Below are positions 51,345-60,167 of a DNA stretch of 64,000 nucleotides, piece after piece. Each line of letters opens with the position of its first letter. Positions within the stretch are counted from its first letter, which is position 1. The DNA lies in assembly GCA_016287075.1 (NCBI GenBank), contig JAEEVC010000001.1, positions 108,029 through 172,028 of the forward strand. The letters run 5' to 3'. A program made the position numbers and the translations under genes. Origin of the DNA: Bacteroidales bacterium (GTDB taxonomy: Bacteria > Bacteroidota > Bacteroidia > Bacteroidales > UBA932). The notes beneath the pieces were generated by a model. The model saw only the letters and a list, made by a program, of their open reading frames with translations, made no database searches and had not been told where the DNA came from.

Positions 51345-52970
51345 ATGAAAACCAAGTATTTACTGATGGCGATGGCCGCCATGCTGGCGCTTGCCGCCTG
51401 CAACAAGGATCCGCAGGGCCAGCAGAAGGAAGATCCGAGGATCCAGGTGACGCCCGACCGGGTCGATGCCGCATGGGACGGCCAGGTGACGGAAATCACC
51501 GTGACTTCCAACTGCAGCTGGACCCTTTCCAAGACCGATGCCGAAGGGGCCGCCGTGGACTGGGTCAAGTGTGACAGGACCAACGGCAAAGGCGACCTCA
51601 AGTTCAGCATCAAGGTGGAGAAGAACCCCCTGGGCGAGGAGCGCAGCGCGACCGTGACCCTCTTCTCCGGCGACGTGAAGGCCTTCATCGGCGTGAAACA
51701 GGCGGCCAATCCCGCCCCCGATCCCGTCGATCCGGGCCCGGGGCCGGAACCCGAACCGCAGTACCTGACGCTTTCCTTTGACTTCACCGCGGGCGGACTG
51801 GACGGCTGGCCGACGGCCAACGACCAGTCCTGGGCGACACTCAAGAACGTCGATTCCGGCTGCGCCACCGACAATGACGGTACGGCGACGGCCAACTCCC
51901 ACCGGCGTGCACAGGTGACCTTCACCCTGGATGGCACCGGCTATGACTTCACGCTGGCCGATCCGAACGGCGCGGAGAAGCACAACATCCGCTTGGATCC
52001 CGCCAAGGGCCTCTACAGCGGCACGTTCCGCTTCTTCGGCCTCCCGGCCCTCGCCGGCAAGAAGATCGTCAAGGTCGAGATGGTCCAGAACGCGAGCACC
52101 CAGAATCCGGAGAAGTTCACCCGCAACGTCGGCGTCGCCAAATGGGTTTACCACAAGGATATCCCCGTAGACCAGATCCAGTACGTCGCGGGCGGTGAGC
52201 CCCAGAACCAGGTGACCAACGGCGAAACTTATACCTATGAACTGACGGGAACGGCCCCCAACACCGTCTACTGGCTGAATTCCCCGACCAACGCCAGCAT
52301 CATCAAGTCGCTGAAGCTCTATTATGACGATGCGGACGGCAGCGAGACGCCGCTCGGACCCGAACCCGCCGATCCGACGCCCGATCCGGGCCCGGATCCC
52401 GGCACCGACCCGGACCCGGGCACCGACCCGACCCCCGATCCGAACGCCATCACGCTGACCTTCGATTTCACCGGGGCCCCGCTCGAGGGCTGGCCGACCG
52501 CGGCCAAGTACACCCACGTCGAGGGCGGGATCGAATGCATCTACCCCCTGAACGGCGTCAATTATGTCTTCGTCCCCGCCGACTGCGGCACCGCTTCCGC
52601 GGGACAGGCCTTCTGGCAGCCTCCGGTGGAAGGCGGTGCGGCCGGCTATTTCTCCTTCAACGCCCAGTACCGCTATCTCGGCCTGCCGGCCATTGAGGGA
52701 TATACGCTTTTCAAGGTGGTGTGCAACAACGTCAAGTTATCGACGGTAACTCCCCGTATGGGTATCACGACGCTCATCAACTCCACGGCGGCGCACCCGG
52801 CCAATGAGGCCTATGTCGCCGGGGGCGAGTTGCAGAGCTGGGATGCGAACGGCGGCGGGACCTATACCTACACGCTTTCCGGCACGGCGGCGAACACCCG
52901 GTACTACATCTATGCCTATGCCAAGGGTGCCGTTTCTACGCTGGAACTGACGTACAACCCCGCCAAATAG
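51345..52970 (+). CDS. BACON-domain lipoprotein with two repeated modules joined by Pro/Asp linkers
   Basis: 541 residues, lipid Cys19 (LALAACNKD). Residues about 32-118 form a BACON domain (TSNCSWTLSKTDAEGAAVDWV, ending VTLFSGDVKAFIGVKQAA). A Pro/Asp/Gly linker is followed by module 1 (about 140-330, opening LTLSFDFTAGGLDGWPTA), a second linker of DPGPDPGTDPDPGTDP type, and module 2 (about 360-541, opening LTFDFTGAPLEGWPTA). The modules are homologous (FRFFGLPALAGKKIVKV against YRYLGLPAIEGYTLFKV; both end with AGGEPQ or AGGELQ and TYTYxLSGTA). It is a likely surface glycan-binding protein in the SusE/F position. No enzyme motif is present. Confidence 0.78.
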   Translation: MKTKYLLMAMAAMLALAACNKDPQGQQKEDPRIQVTPDRVDAAWDGQVTEITVTSNCSWTLSKTDAEGAAVDWVKCDRTNGKGDLKFSIKVEKNPLGEERSATVTLFSGDVKAFIGVKQAANPAPDPVDPGPGPEPEPQYLTLSFDFTAGGLDGWPTANDQSWATLKNVDSGCATDNDGTATANSHRRAQVTFTLDGTGYDFTLADPNGAEKHNIRLDPAKGLYSGTFRFFGLPALAGKKIVKVEMVQNASTQNPEKFTRNVGVAKWVYHKDIPVDQIQYVAGGEPQNQVTNGETYTYELTGTAPNTVYWLNSPTNASIIKSLKLYYDDADGSETPLGPEPADPTPDPGPDPGTDPDPGTDPTPDPNAITLTFDFTGAPLEGWPTAAKYTHVEGGIECIYPLNGVNYVFVPADCGTASAGQAFWQPPVEGGAAGYFSFNAQYRYLGLPAIEGYTLFKVVCNNVKLSTVTPRMGITTLINSTAAHPANEAYVAGGELQSWDANGGGTYTYTLSGTAANTRYYIYAYAKGAVSTLELTYNPAK

Positions 52971-52972
52971 CG

Positions 52973-54145
52973 ATGCGGACGGGTGTCAGGGCTCTGTTTT
53001 TCCTGCTGGCAGGCGTCCTTCCGGTCGCCTGCCGGCCGGAAACCGCGCCCGAGGAGCTGGCCGTCACCCCTTCCGTCATCCAGGCGGACGCGGCCCTCGA
53101 CAGCTACAGGGTTGAGGTCGCTTCGAACACCCGATGGACTCTTTCGACGGAGGATGGATGGGTGATTCCGGACCGCACGTCCGGACATGATGACGCCACG
53201 GTGACCCTCAGGGTCCAGGAGAACCGGTACACGGCCCCGCGCACCGCCGTCCTCCTTTTCCGGACCGGCGGCGGTATCGAGGCGGCCGTCACCCTGAACC
53301 AGGCGGGGAAGGCAGGCGGAGAGGATATCCCGGACGAGCCCGTCATCCGGGTGGGTTCCTATAACCTCCGGATGAGCACCCTCGACAAGACCGGCGAGAA
53401 CGCCTGGGCGGTCCGGAAAGACCGGCTGAAACAGTCCGTCCTGGATGCGGCGTTCGATATCTTCGGCCTCCAGGAGGTCAGTTCCGAGGCCCAGGCCTGG
53501 CTGTCCGCCGAGTTTTCCGGGCAGTACGGCTTCAAGTTCTTCAGCCCTTATGCCCAGAACGGCAGCGGGGACCGGGCACAGGGCATCGGTTACCGGAAAT
53601 CCGCTTTCACGCTGTCCGACTGGCACTTCTTCTGGGCGACGGACACCCCCGACGTCATGAGTGCGAATGATACAGGCAGTTCCGGGACCTACAAGCGGGG
53701 CGGCTGTTGCGCCGTCCTGACCCACAAAGCCACGGGTATCAAGGTCTTCCTGATGAACAACCACGGCTGCCTGGACGGGGAAAGCAACAGGCGCGCCGCC
53801 CATGTTTACCCGGAGATGGAGAAGCGTTACAACCCGGACGGGCTTCCTTCCTTCTTCGTCGGCGACATGAATGCGGGCTCCTCATCGGACGAGGGTTCGG
53901 TCTATATGACCTATGCTTCCTATTGGAAAGACAGTTTTTCCGTGCTGGATGTATCCCGGCGGAACGGCTGTACAGGGACCTATAACGCCTATTCCTATCC
54001 CTCCGGAAAATCCCGGATCGATTATGTCTTTTTCCGCGGCGACCGTGTGGCGCCGCAGTCCTATACCTGCAGCAACCGGCTGTACGGCGGCCTTTACGCC
54101 TCCGACCATTTCCCCTTGTGGGCGGAGATGAAAATCAAGAAATGA
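52973..54145 (+). CDS. BACON-EEP lipoprotein (endonuclease/exonuclease/phosphatase fold)
   Basis: 390 residues, lipid Cys20 (LPVACRPE). Residues about 28-112 form a BACON domain (RVEVASNTRWTLSTEDGWV); the EEP catalytic domain follows at about 125-390. Active-site motifs of this Mg2+-dependent hydrolase family are all present: VGSYNLRM, IFGLQEVSSEA (metal-binding Glu), MNNHGCLDGESNRRA, FFVGDMNA (GDxN) and YASDHFPLWAEM (SDH). EEP members cleave phosphodiesters or phosphomonoesters (DNA, sphingomyelin, inositol phosphates); the substrate here is unknown. It starts 2 bp after the BACON lipoprotein gene and overlaps the next gene by ATGA. The EEP domain resembles the one fused in that next protein, including the shared EMEKRYNP-GLPSFF stretch. 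Confidence 0.85.
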   Translation: MRTGVRALFFLLAGVLPVACRPETAPEELAVTPSVIQADAALDSYRVEVASNTRWTLSTEDGWVIPDRTSGHDDATVTLRVQENRYTAPRTAVLLFRTGGGIEAAVTLNQAGKAGGEDIPDEPVIRVGSYNLRMSTLDKTGENAWAVRKDRLKQSVLDAAFDIFGLQEVSSEAQAWLSAEFSGQYGFKFFSPYAQNGSGDRAQGIGYRKSAFTLSDWHFFWATDTPDVMSANDTGSSGTYKRGGCCAVLTHKATGIKVFLMNNHGCLDGESNRRAAHVYPEMEKRYNPDGLPSFFVGDMNAGSSSDEGSVYMTYASYWKDSFSVLDVSRRNGCTGTYNAYSYPSGKSRIDYVFFRGDRVAPQSYTCSNRLYGGLYASDHFPLWAEMKIKK

Positions 54146-57078
54146 TCATGCGAAACTATCTGATTCTCACGTTACTGGCATGTTTACTTGCGGCTCCTGC
54201 CGCTCATGCGGACGGGGAGCTGGCCCTTGCCAACGACAAGGTGGCGGTCGCCATCGCCCCGGACGGCTCCCTCGCCTCGCTCCGCAATGTGGAGACCGGG
54301 CAGGACTATGCCGGAGGGGCGCTGCTGTGGCGTCTCTACTACGACGCCCCGTATGAAAAGGAGATTCAGATCCTCGGCTCGGAGCAGCGGCCGGAGGTGT
54401 CGTCGGACGGCCGGGTCATTACCCTGCGATACGGTTCCCTCCGTGCGCATGGGCGGGAACTGGACATGCGGATGACCCTCACGGTCACCCTGGAGGCGGA
54501 CAAGGTCCGTTTCGGCGCCCGGCTGGAGAACGACGAGCCCCATACCGTCATTCGCGAGTTCCATTACCCGCTGGTGCACGGCGCGCATCTGCCGGCGGAC
54601 CATAAACTGTACACGTCGGAGGCGGGTGGCATGCTGTTCGACAACCCGCAAAAGACCATCAATACGGTCCAGACCTCGCCTTACAAGCGTCCGGAGCAGC
54701 TTTTCCGCCAGCGCGACGTCAAGTACGGCGCCAAGGTGTTCATGAACTGCTTCGGCCTGCTCGGGGCGGAACAGGGCCTGTATTTCGGCTCCCATGACGA
54801 CACCTTCCAGGACACCTGGCACGGGCTGCGCGCCTACCGGGGCGCCGCCGGGAAGTATGATGAACTGGAGTTCGGTTTCTTCAAGTATCCCCACTGTTTC
54901 TGCGGCGAAAGCTGGTCCTGCGATGCCAATGTAATCGCCCCGTATTCAGGCACCTGGCACGTGGCCTCCCGGATCTATCGGAAGTGGGTGGACACCTGGT
55001 GGGACCACCGGGAGCCCCCGCAGTGGGTGAAGGAAATGAAGAGCTGGCAGCGCGTGATTTTCAAGCACCAGTACGGGGAATACCTGTTCCGGTATCCGGA
55101 CATGAACGGCGTCGTGGACGAAGCCGGCCGGAGCGTGGGCTGCAACGCCCTCTTCCTCTTCGGCTGGTGGGCCGAGGGCATGGACCATGGCAATCCGGAC
55201 TATTCCCCGGATGAGAGCCAGGGCGGGGACGCGGCGCTGAAGGCGGAAATCGCCCGCTACCAGGCCGCCGGCAACCACCTGCTGCTCTATTACAACGGCA
55301 AGCTCATCGACCGGGAAAGCCGCTTCTACCGCAGCGGGATGGGCCCGAAGGTCTGCCGCCATGACAACACGGGCTCGGAAATCCTTGAGCGATACAAGTT
55401 TACAGGTCAGGGGACCTGGCTCGGCGAATACGACCAGCGCACCTTCGCTGTCGCCACGATGATGGACCCGGACTGGAACCGGGTGCTCTTCGACCTGCAG
55501 GACCGCGCCTACGCGCTGGGCGCCCACAGCGTCTTTTTCGACCAGCTCGGCTATATCGAGCAGGAGAGCGCCAACTGGGACACATCCCGGGAATATCCCG
55601 TCCCCGATGTCTTCGGCATCCGCAAGCGGGCCGCGTGCCTGAAACTCCTCCGGGACCGCTATGCCGGGAAGGCGCCCGACTTCGCCCTCGGCGCCGAGGC
55701 GACGGTGGACGCTCTCGCCCAGTATTGCGACTATACCCACGGTTATCCCGCCAACGACGGTCCCCACCGCTGGATCAATTTCTTCCGCTATACCTTCCCG
55801 GAATTCATCTTCACGGACCGCGGCCTCCGCGACGACGTGGACGCGGTCCGGCACGTGAACAACACGGTCCTCGACGGTCAGCGGAACGACATTGAAATCT
55901 TCCGCTGCCGGGGCATCATCTCCGACGCGCCCGTCTATCAGGCTTATCTGAAGCAGGTCAATGCGCTGAAAGACAAGTATAAGGAATGCCTGCTTCTCGG
56001 CCGTTACAACGACTGTTTCGGCTTCACCTTGACGAATCCCCGGCTGGACGCCCGCTCCTTCCTGAGCGCGGACGGCCGGAAGATGGCCGTCGTCGTGGCC
56101 CATCAGGACCCGGATTGCCCCCGCCGCCGGTCTGCGACCGTCAAGGCGCCCGGCTTCCGGCTTGCCGATGCCGACGCGACCGGCACCGGCCGTGTATCCG
56201 GCAACCGGGTCAAACTTGGACAATTCGATATGGCAGTGCTGTTATTTGAGCGGGATCCCGCCGCGGTCCGCATCGGTACCTACAATCTCCGCCGGGCCAA
56301 ACTGGACGACAAGGATCCCGACAACAACTGGGCCGCCCGGGAGCCCCGCCTCATCCAGTCCTTCCTGGACAACGATTTCGACATCTGCGGCGTCCAGGAG
56401 GTCGATTCCGCCGAACAGGAGCGTCTCCCGCGTCTCCTCGCGGAACGGGGACTCCGCTGCGGCGTCCATTTCTTCGGGCCCTATGCCGACGACGGCGTCG
56501 GGACGAAGGCCCACGGGCTCCTCTGGAAGGAGGACCGCTTCGCGCCCGTCGGCGACCCGCACCACTTCTGGATTTCGGACCCGCCGGAAGTGAAGCAGTA
56601 CAACGACAGCTGGCGGGACCACCCTTTTATCCGGGGTGGTTTCTGCCAGATACTGAAGGATTTACGGACCGGGAAGCAGCTCCTCGTGATGGTTACGCAT
56701 GCCCCCCTGAACAAGGAAATGCATGCGGAGAACGCCCATGTCTATGTGGAGATGGAGAAGCGGTATAACCCGCAGGGGCTTCCGTCCTTTTTCCTGGGGG
56801 ATTTCAATGCCGTGGAGACGGATGACTGCAGTGCGGTCTATCGTGCGGTATGGACGGATACCTACCATGCCTTTGACGCCGAACCGGGTCTCCGGCTCGG
56901 CCCCGAAGGAACATTCAATGGATGGAAACTGCATGCCGTCCCGGAGCGGCGGATCGATTTTATTTACTACCGCGGCAAGGGCGTCACCCCGCTCTGCTAT
57001 GTCTGCGACGACAGCCGTTACGGCGGCTTCTATCCGTCCGACCACTTCCCGGTCTATGCGGATTTCACGATCCGTTGA
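54142..57078 (+). CDS. Secreted fusion of a DUF6259-type glycosidase-like barrel and an EEP phosphohydrolase domain
   Basis: 978 residues from the ATG overlapping the previous stop (an ATG at 54148 is the alternative). Signal peptide about 3-24 (LACLLAAPAAHA). Residues about 30-705 resemble DUF6259 proteins: a beta-sandwich start (LANDKVAVAIAPDGSLASL), then a barrel with LFLFGWWAEGMDHGNPDY, LYYNGKLIDRESRFY, HSVFFDQLGYIEQES and ALGAEATVDALAQYCDYTHG. Residues about 708-978 form a complete EEP domain (IGTYNLRRAKL, ICGVQEVDSAEQE, THAPLNKEMHAENAHVY, FFLGDFNAVETDD, PSDHFPVYADF). The two parts would make a two-activity enzyme acting on a glycan and a phospho-ester; this is inference. It ends the locus and converges on the ZIP gene 3 bp away. 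Confidence 0.78.
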   Translation: MIMRNYLILTLLACLLAAPAAHADGELALANDKVAVAIAPDGSLASLRNVETGQDYAGGALLWRLYYDAPYEKEIQILGSEQRPEVSSDGRVITLRYGSLRAHGRELDMRMTLTVTLEADKVRFGARLENDEPHTVIREFHYPLVHGAHLPADHKLYTSEAGGMLFDNPQKTINTVQTSPYKRPEQLFRQRDVKYGAKVFMNCFGLLGAEQGLYFGSHDDTFQDTWHGLRAYRGAAGKYDELEFGFFKYPHCFCGESWSCDANVIAPYSGTWHVASRIYRKWVDTWWDHREPPQWVKEMKSWQRVIFKHQYGEYLFRYPDMNGVVDEAGRSVGCNALFLFGWWAEGMDHGNPDYSPDESQGGDAALKAEIARYQAAGNHLLLYYNGKLIDRESRFYRSGMGPKVCRHDNTGSEILERYKFTGQGTWLGEYDQRTFAVATMMDPDWNRVLFDLQDRAYALGAHSVFFDQLGYIEQESANWDTSREYPVPDVFGIRKRAACLKLLRDRYAGKAPDFALGAEATVDALAQYCDYTHGYPANDGPHRWINFFRYTFPEFIFTDRGLRDDVDAVRHVNNTVLDGQRNDIEIFRCRGIISDAPVYQAYLKQVNALKDKYKECLLLGRYNDCFGFTLTNPRLDARSFLSADGRKMAVVVAHQDPDCPRRRSATVKAPGFRLADADATGTGRVSGNRVKLGQFDMAVLLFERDPAAVRIGTYNLRRAKLDDKDPDNNWAAREPRLIQSFLDNDFDICGVQEVDSAEQERLPRLLAERGLRCGVHFFGPYADDGVGTKAHGLLWKEDRFAPVGDPHHFWISDPPEVKQYNDSWRDHPFIRGGFCQILKDLRTGKQLLVMVTHAPLNKEMHAENAHVYVEMEKRYNPQGLPSFFLGDFNAVETDDCSAVYRAVWTDTYHAFDAEPGLRLGPEGTFNGWKLHAVPERRIDFIYYRGKGVTPLCYVCDDSRYGGFYPSDHFPVYADFTIR

Positions 57079-57081
57079 GGC

Positions 57082-57846
57082 CTATCCGAGGACGACGTCC
57101 AGCACCATCATCAGGGCGAATCCGAGGGCGAATCCGACCGTTCCGATGTTGGAATGCTTCCCTTGTGAATAGTCCGGAACCAACTCTTCGACAACGACAT
57201 ACAGCATCGCTCCGGCGGCAAATGCCAGCATGTAGGGCATGATGCCAAGGATGGAGGTGGCGAGGAGCAGCACGAGCGCGCCGCCGACGGGCTCGACGAT
57301 GCCGCTGAGCGCGCCGATGCCGAAGGCTCTCCACCGGGAATTGCCCTCCGCGCGGAGGGGCATGGAGATGATGGCCCCTTCCGGGACATTCTGGATGGCG
57401 ATGCCGAGCGACAGCGCCAGCGCGCCGGCCATGTTGAAATCGGCCGTCAGGGCCCCGGCGATGGCTACGCCGACGGCCATCCCTTCCGGGAAGTTGTGGA
57501 TGGTGACGGCCAGGGCCAGCTTGGCGGTGCGGGACAGCCGGCTCCGGGGGCCTTCCGCCTCCCCACTGGCGTGGATATGCGGCGTGATGTAGTCGATCAG
57601 GAGCAGGAAGGCGAAGCCGGCCAGCAGGCCGACGGTCGGCGGAACCACGGCCGCGGGGCCGGTCCCCATCCCGATGGCCGGGATGATCAGCGACCACACG
57701 GACGCCGCCACCATGACGCCGGAGGCGAAACCCAGCAGCACTTTCTGCACCATCTGCGGCATCTCCCGTTTCATGAAAAACACGAAGGCCGAACCCAGGG
57801 CGGTCCCCAGGAACGGAATCATCAATGCGGCGAATACAGGGCTCAT
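57082..57846 (-). CDS. ZIP-family metal transporter
   Basis: 254 residues with eight hydrophobic segments. ZIP landmarks: the TM4 motif AVTIHNFPEGMAVGVA and the TM5 motif GIAIQNVPEGAIISMPLRAEG, whose His, Asn and Glu residues line the metal path, and the C-terminal YVVVEELVPDYSQGKHSN. A loop with HIHASGEAEGPRS lies between TM3 and TM4, short compared with eukaryotic His-rich loops. It is closest in form to the ZupT/GufA branch, which imports zinc and other divalent metals through the inner membrane. It starts 1 bp after the stop of the membrane acyltransferase gene, so the two are likely co-transcribed, though no functional link is apparent. Confidence 0.92.
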   Translation of the reverse strand: MSPVFAALMIPFLGTALGSAFVFFMKREMPQMVQKVLLGFASGVMVAASVWSLIIPAIGMGTGPAAVVPPTVGLLAGFAFLLLIDYITPHIHASGEAEGPRSRLSRTAKLALAVTIHNFPEGMAVGVAIAGALTADFNMAGALALSLGIAIQNVPEGAIISMPLRAEGNSRWRAFGIGALSGIVEPVGGALVLLLATSILGIMPYMLAFAAGAMLYVVVEELVPDYSQGKHSNIGTVGFALGFALMMVLDVVLG

Positions 57847-57847
57847 T

Positions 57848-58954
57848 TTATACTTTCAGGAACACTTTGTGCTTATACATGACGGCAAGGATGCCGAACA
57901 GGATGGCCGCGTCGGCAAAAGCGATGATCACAGGATAGCAGGGGAGACTGCCGAAGCCGTGGAGGAGGGACTCCGACACGGAGGTGAACCGGACCACCTC
58001 CCCGATGCAGTAGGCCGTGATGGCGTTCATTCCGTATATCTTGAGCCAGTCGGCTCCCTTGTGCCATCCGCGCACGTCAACCAGATAATACGTAAACGCC
58101 GTGAGCAGGAAGCATATCCCGCCGGAGAATAGCGTCATGCTGCTGCTCCATATCTTCTTGATAATGGGGAATATGGGTGATATGGCCAGCCCCGCGGCGA
58201 CAAGGGCCGCACCCGTCACGGCGACCCATAGCGCCCGCCGGGCCGGTGCGTGTTTCCCGCTTTTCAGCAGCTGCCCGGCAAAGCAGCCGAGGAGCACCGT
58301 CACGGCGAAGTTGAGGCTGGAAAGGATCCAGGTGTACTGGTAGCTCTTGCCGAAGCGCCAGGTGCCGTCGGCGGCCCAGCGGACGCCGTCGCGGTGCGAT
58401 CCGAGAACGGCTTTATCCACCACCATGGCGATATTGTCCTGCGGGTCGAGGTTCATCCCCGTGCAGGCGAAGGCAATCCAGTAGGCGGCGAAGAGGGCGA
58501 CGCCGGCCACGATCTGCCACCGTGGCCTGAAGTACACGAAAAGCAGTGCCGCGACCACGTAGCCGACGGCGATGGCCTGCAGCGTGTTGGCATACGGGTG
58601 GAAATCCTTCCAGCTGAATTCCAGCAGGTTCCCCTGCACGATCCATCCGAGGAGGAACAGCAGGCAGAAGCGCTTCAGCAGTTTCAGGTAAAACTTCCGG
58701 TCCGGCCTGGCACGTCCGTCCCTGTAGGCGGCCATCGAAAACGGGATCGTAATCCCGGACATGAACAGGAACAGCGGCATGATGAGGTCCCACAGGACGA
58801 ACCCCTCCCAGCTTACGTGCCGGAACTGGTGGGCCAGCCATGCCGTTCCGTCCGGGTAAAGCTTGCAGATGCTCCTGACCACCGGTCCCAGTGCCAGCAG
58901 CAGGAACATATCGGCCCCGCGCAGGATGTCCAGTGATGCCAGTCTTTCTTTCAT
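57848..58954 (-). CDS. DUF5009/HGSNAT-like integral membrane acyltransferase
   Basis: 368 residues from the ATG at 58954 (MKERLASLDILRGADMFLLLALG); the upstream extension of the frame is dropped. About ten membrane segments. Family features: the N-terminal RLASLDILRGADMF, the conserved DLIMPLFLFMSGITIPFSM near residue 68 and NAITAYCIGEVVRF near the end. Relatives are the heparan-alpha-glucosaminide N-acetyltransferase-like (DUF5009, acyltransferase_3-related) proteins, which move acyl groups across the inner membrane to sugars. The acceptor is unknown. On the minus strand a TATATTTG box ends only 6 bp before the start, so either the mRNA is nearly leaderless or the real promoter lies further up. 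Confidence 0.85.
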   Translation of the reverse strand: MKERLASLDILRGADMFLLLALGPVVRSICKLYPDGTAWLAHQFRHVSWEGFVLWDLIMPLFLFMSGITIPFSMAAYRDGRARPDRKFYLKLLKRFCLLFLLGWIVQGNLLEFSWKDFHPYANTLQAIAVGYVVAALLFVYFRPRWQIVAGVALFAAYWIAFACTGMNLDPQDNIAMVVDKAVLGSHRDGVRWAADGTWRFGKSYQYTWILSSLNFAVTVLLGCFAGQLLKSGKHAPARRALWVAVTGAALVAAGLAISPIFPIIKKIWSSSMTLFSGGICFLLTAFTYYLVDVRGWHKGADWLKIYGMNAITAYCIGEVVRFTSVSESLLHGFGSLPCYPVIIAFADAAILFGILAVMYKHKVFLKV

Positions 58955-59053
58955 ACAGCACAAATATACATAAAATCTGCCGGGCAACACGGCTAGATTC
59001 TACGCCGTGTGTTGCATGTCTAATTAGAATTCACTGTTTTTCTTTCAACACAA

Positions 59054-59085
59054 AACAAGCAGTCTTCATCCGATGACCGCTTGTT
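59054..59085 (-). terminator. Hairpin after higBA
   Basis: On the minus strand AACAAGCGGTC and GACTGCTTGTT pair with one mismatch around a 10-nt loop, followed by TTGTGTTG. It lies 22 bp beyond the higA stop at 59107 and insulates the acyltransferase gene from the toxin-antitoxin operon. Confidence 0.65.
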
Positions 59086-59106
59086 ATTCCAAATTTTACG
59101 GTGCTC

Positions 59107-59427
59107 TTACGCTACAACCCCAGTAAATGCCATCCGACGCACCGTAGCGATTTCTTCTTGGAGGGATGCGTCTGCCTGTGCAGTCTGAATGTCGTATTTC
59201 AGTTGCAGCCGTAGAAGCGAGTACGCCGGAATTCCCAGCGCTGCTTCCATCAGATAGGCCGTTCTGGTAGAGACAATCCTCTTGCCGTTCAGGATTTCAT
59301 TGACGACGGAATGGGGCATGCCAATCCGTTTCGCCAGTTCCCGCTGCGAAATACCCCTGTATTCGATTTCTTCTTTGATAACCTCTCCGGGGTGGGTAGG
59401 GGTGTATCCGAAAATCAGTTCCGCCAT
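59107..59427 (-). CDS. higA: HigA-family antitoxin
   Basis: 106 residues. An XRE-type HTH of the HigA branch: the N-terminal FGYTPTHPGEVIKEEIEYRGISQRELAKRIG (in two parts) is the family signature, and MPHSVVNEILNGKRIVSTRTAYLMEAALG completes the DNA-binding fold. It binds and neutralises the HigB toxin and represses the operon. The start lies 4 bp after the higB stop, in the toxin-first gene order typical of higBA. The surrounding 0.7 kb is markedly richer in AT than the flanking genes, a sign of transfer. Confidence 0.92.
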   Translation of the reverse strand: MAELIFGYTPTHPGEVIKEEIEYRGISQRELAKRIGMPHSVVNEILNGKRIVSTRTAYLMEAALGIPAYSLLRLQLKYDIQTAQADASLQEEIATVRRMAFTGVVA

Positions 59428-59431
59428 GACT

Positions 59432-59749
59432 CTACTTATAATGGTTCGACAATTCCAATATCCTGCAAATCGTTACAATCGTTTCGTCCGATACGATACG
59501 GCTCTTGAACTCTACCCGATACTTTGAATCAACCCTGACAGATTCGATTCCGGCCTCCTTGCCCGATAATACCTCATAGTTCAGAGAGTTATACCGAAAC
59601 AAATCCTCCACTCTATCAACTGATTCAAGGGTATCGACAACCCTCTTGTATTTCTGAATCACCTGTGGCTGAAAACGATGCTTCTTATCGCTTGTCCTGC
59701 CATTGAAATATAGTTCAGAGAGGTATTCTTTATCAAACTCAATAACCAT
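59432..59749 (-). CDS. higB: HigB-type toxin, RelE superfamily
   Basis: 105 residues from the ATG at 59749 (MVIEFDKEYLSELYFNG); a longer frame to 59794 crosses the promoter and was rejected. Conserved features: QVIQKYKRVVDTLESV helix, LNYEVLSGKEAGIESVRVD and the C-terminal RVEFKSRIVSDETIVTICRILELSNHYK (in two parts), as in HigB/plasmid-maintenance killer proteins that cut mRNA on the ribosome. Intact, with no frameshift. It is co-transcribed with higA, which follows. Confidence 0.9.
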   Translation of the reverse strand: MVIEFDKEYLSELYFNGRTSDKKHRFQPQVIQKYKRVVDTLESVDRVEDLFRYNSLNYEVLSGKEAGIESVRVDSKYRVEFKSRIVSDETIVTICRILELSNHYK

Positions 59750-59763
59750 ATCTAATCTTTTGA

Positions 59764-59795
59764 CAAAGGTAGTGATAAAAGTTGATATTCGCAAA
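59764..59795 (-). promoter_or_regulatory. higBA promoter
   Basis: On the minus strand TTTG (59795-59792), 20 bp, TACCTTTG (59771-59764), a full Bacteroidota consensus ending 14 bp before the higB ATG. Confidence 0.7.
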
Positions 59796-59803
59796 TTTTG
59801 CGA
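59789..59803. promoter_or_regulatory. Palindrome over the -33 element: candidate HigA operator
   Basis: TCGCAAATTTTGCGA is a perfect 7-bp inverted repeat about a central T and covers the -33 TTTG of the higBA promoter, the place where an autorepressing antitoxin would bind. Confidence 0.55.
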
Positions 59804-59956
59804 CCGCTGTTATTTGAATCGTGTTTGTGGTCGCAATCGGATTGTTTCGGGAAGGGTTCGGTTCTGGCATCCCATGCCGTGAGTTGCCTGCGTTTTGGTA
59901 TAATAAAAAAGAAAAACGCCAATCGGCTAAAAATCAGCTTGTTGGCGTTTGTTCCC

Positions 59957-60042
59957 GTGCCCAGAGCGGGAATCGAACCCGCACGTCTTTAAGGGACACT
60001 GGATTTTGAGTCCAGCGCGTCTACCAATTCCGCCATCCGGGC
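59957..60042 (-). tRNA. tRNA-Leu (anticodon CAA)
   Basis: 86 nt on the minus strand. The acceptor stem GCCCGGA/TCTGGGC pairs fully (one G-U), with discriminator A and no encoded CCA. D-arm region GGCGGAATTGGTAGACGC, anticodon stem CTGGA/TCCAG with loop CTCAAAA giving anticodon CAA (reads UUG), a long variable arm as in class II tRNAs, and T-arm GCGGGTTCGAATCCCGC. No integrase or repeated 3' end nearby, so no sign that it serves as an attachment site here. Confidence 0.93.
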
Positions 60043-60127
60043 AGGATGGGTTTCGGTGGGAAACGGATTGCAAATTTACGGGAATTTCAGGGAATTGCAA
60101 AATTTTCTCTTTCCACGGGAAAATGCT

Positions 60128-60135
60128 TATATTTG
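60128..60135 (+). promoter_or_regulatory. -7 element of the shikimate cluster
   Basis: TATATTTG matches TAnnTTTG and lies 32 bp before the aroB ATG at 60168, supporting that start over an in-frame ATG at 60123. Confidence 0.5.
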
Positions 60136-60167
60136 TCTTTGCTGCTGATACGGCGGCAGGAAGGTGC

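Noticed and set aside
59957..60042. tRNA-Leu as an integration site of a mobile element
   Set aside because: No integrase gene and no second copy of the tRNA 3' end was seen within the window.
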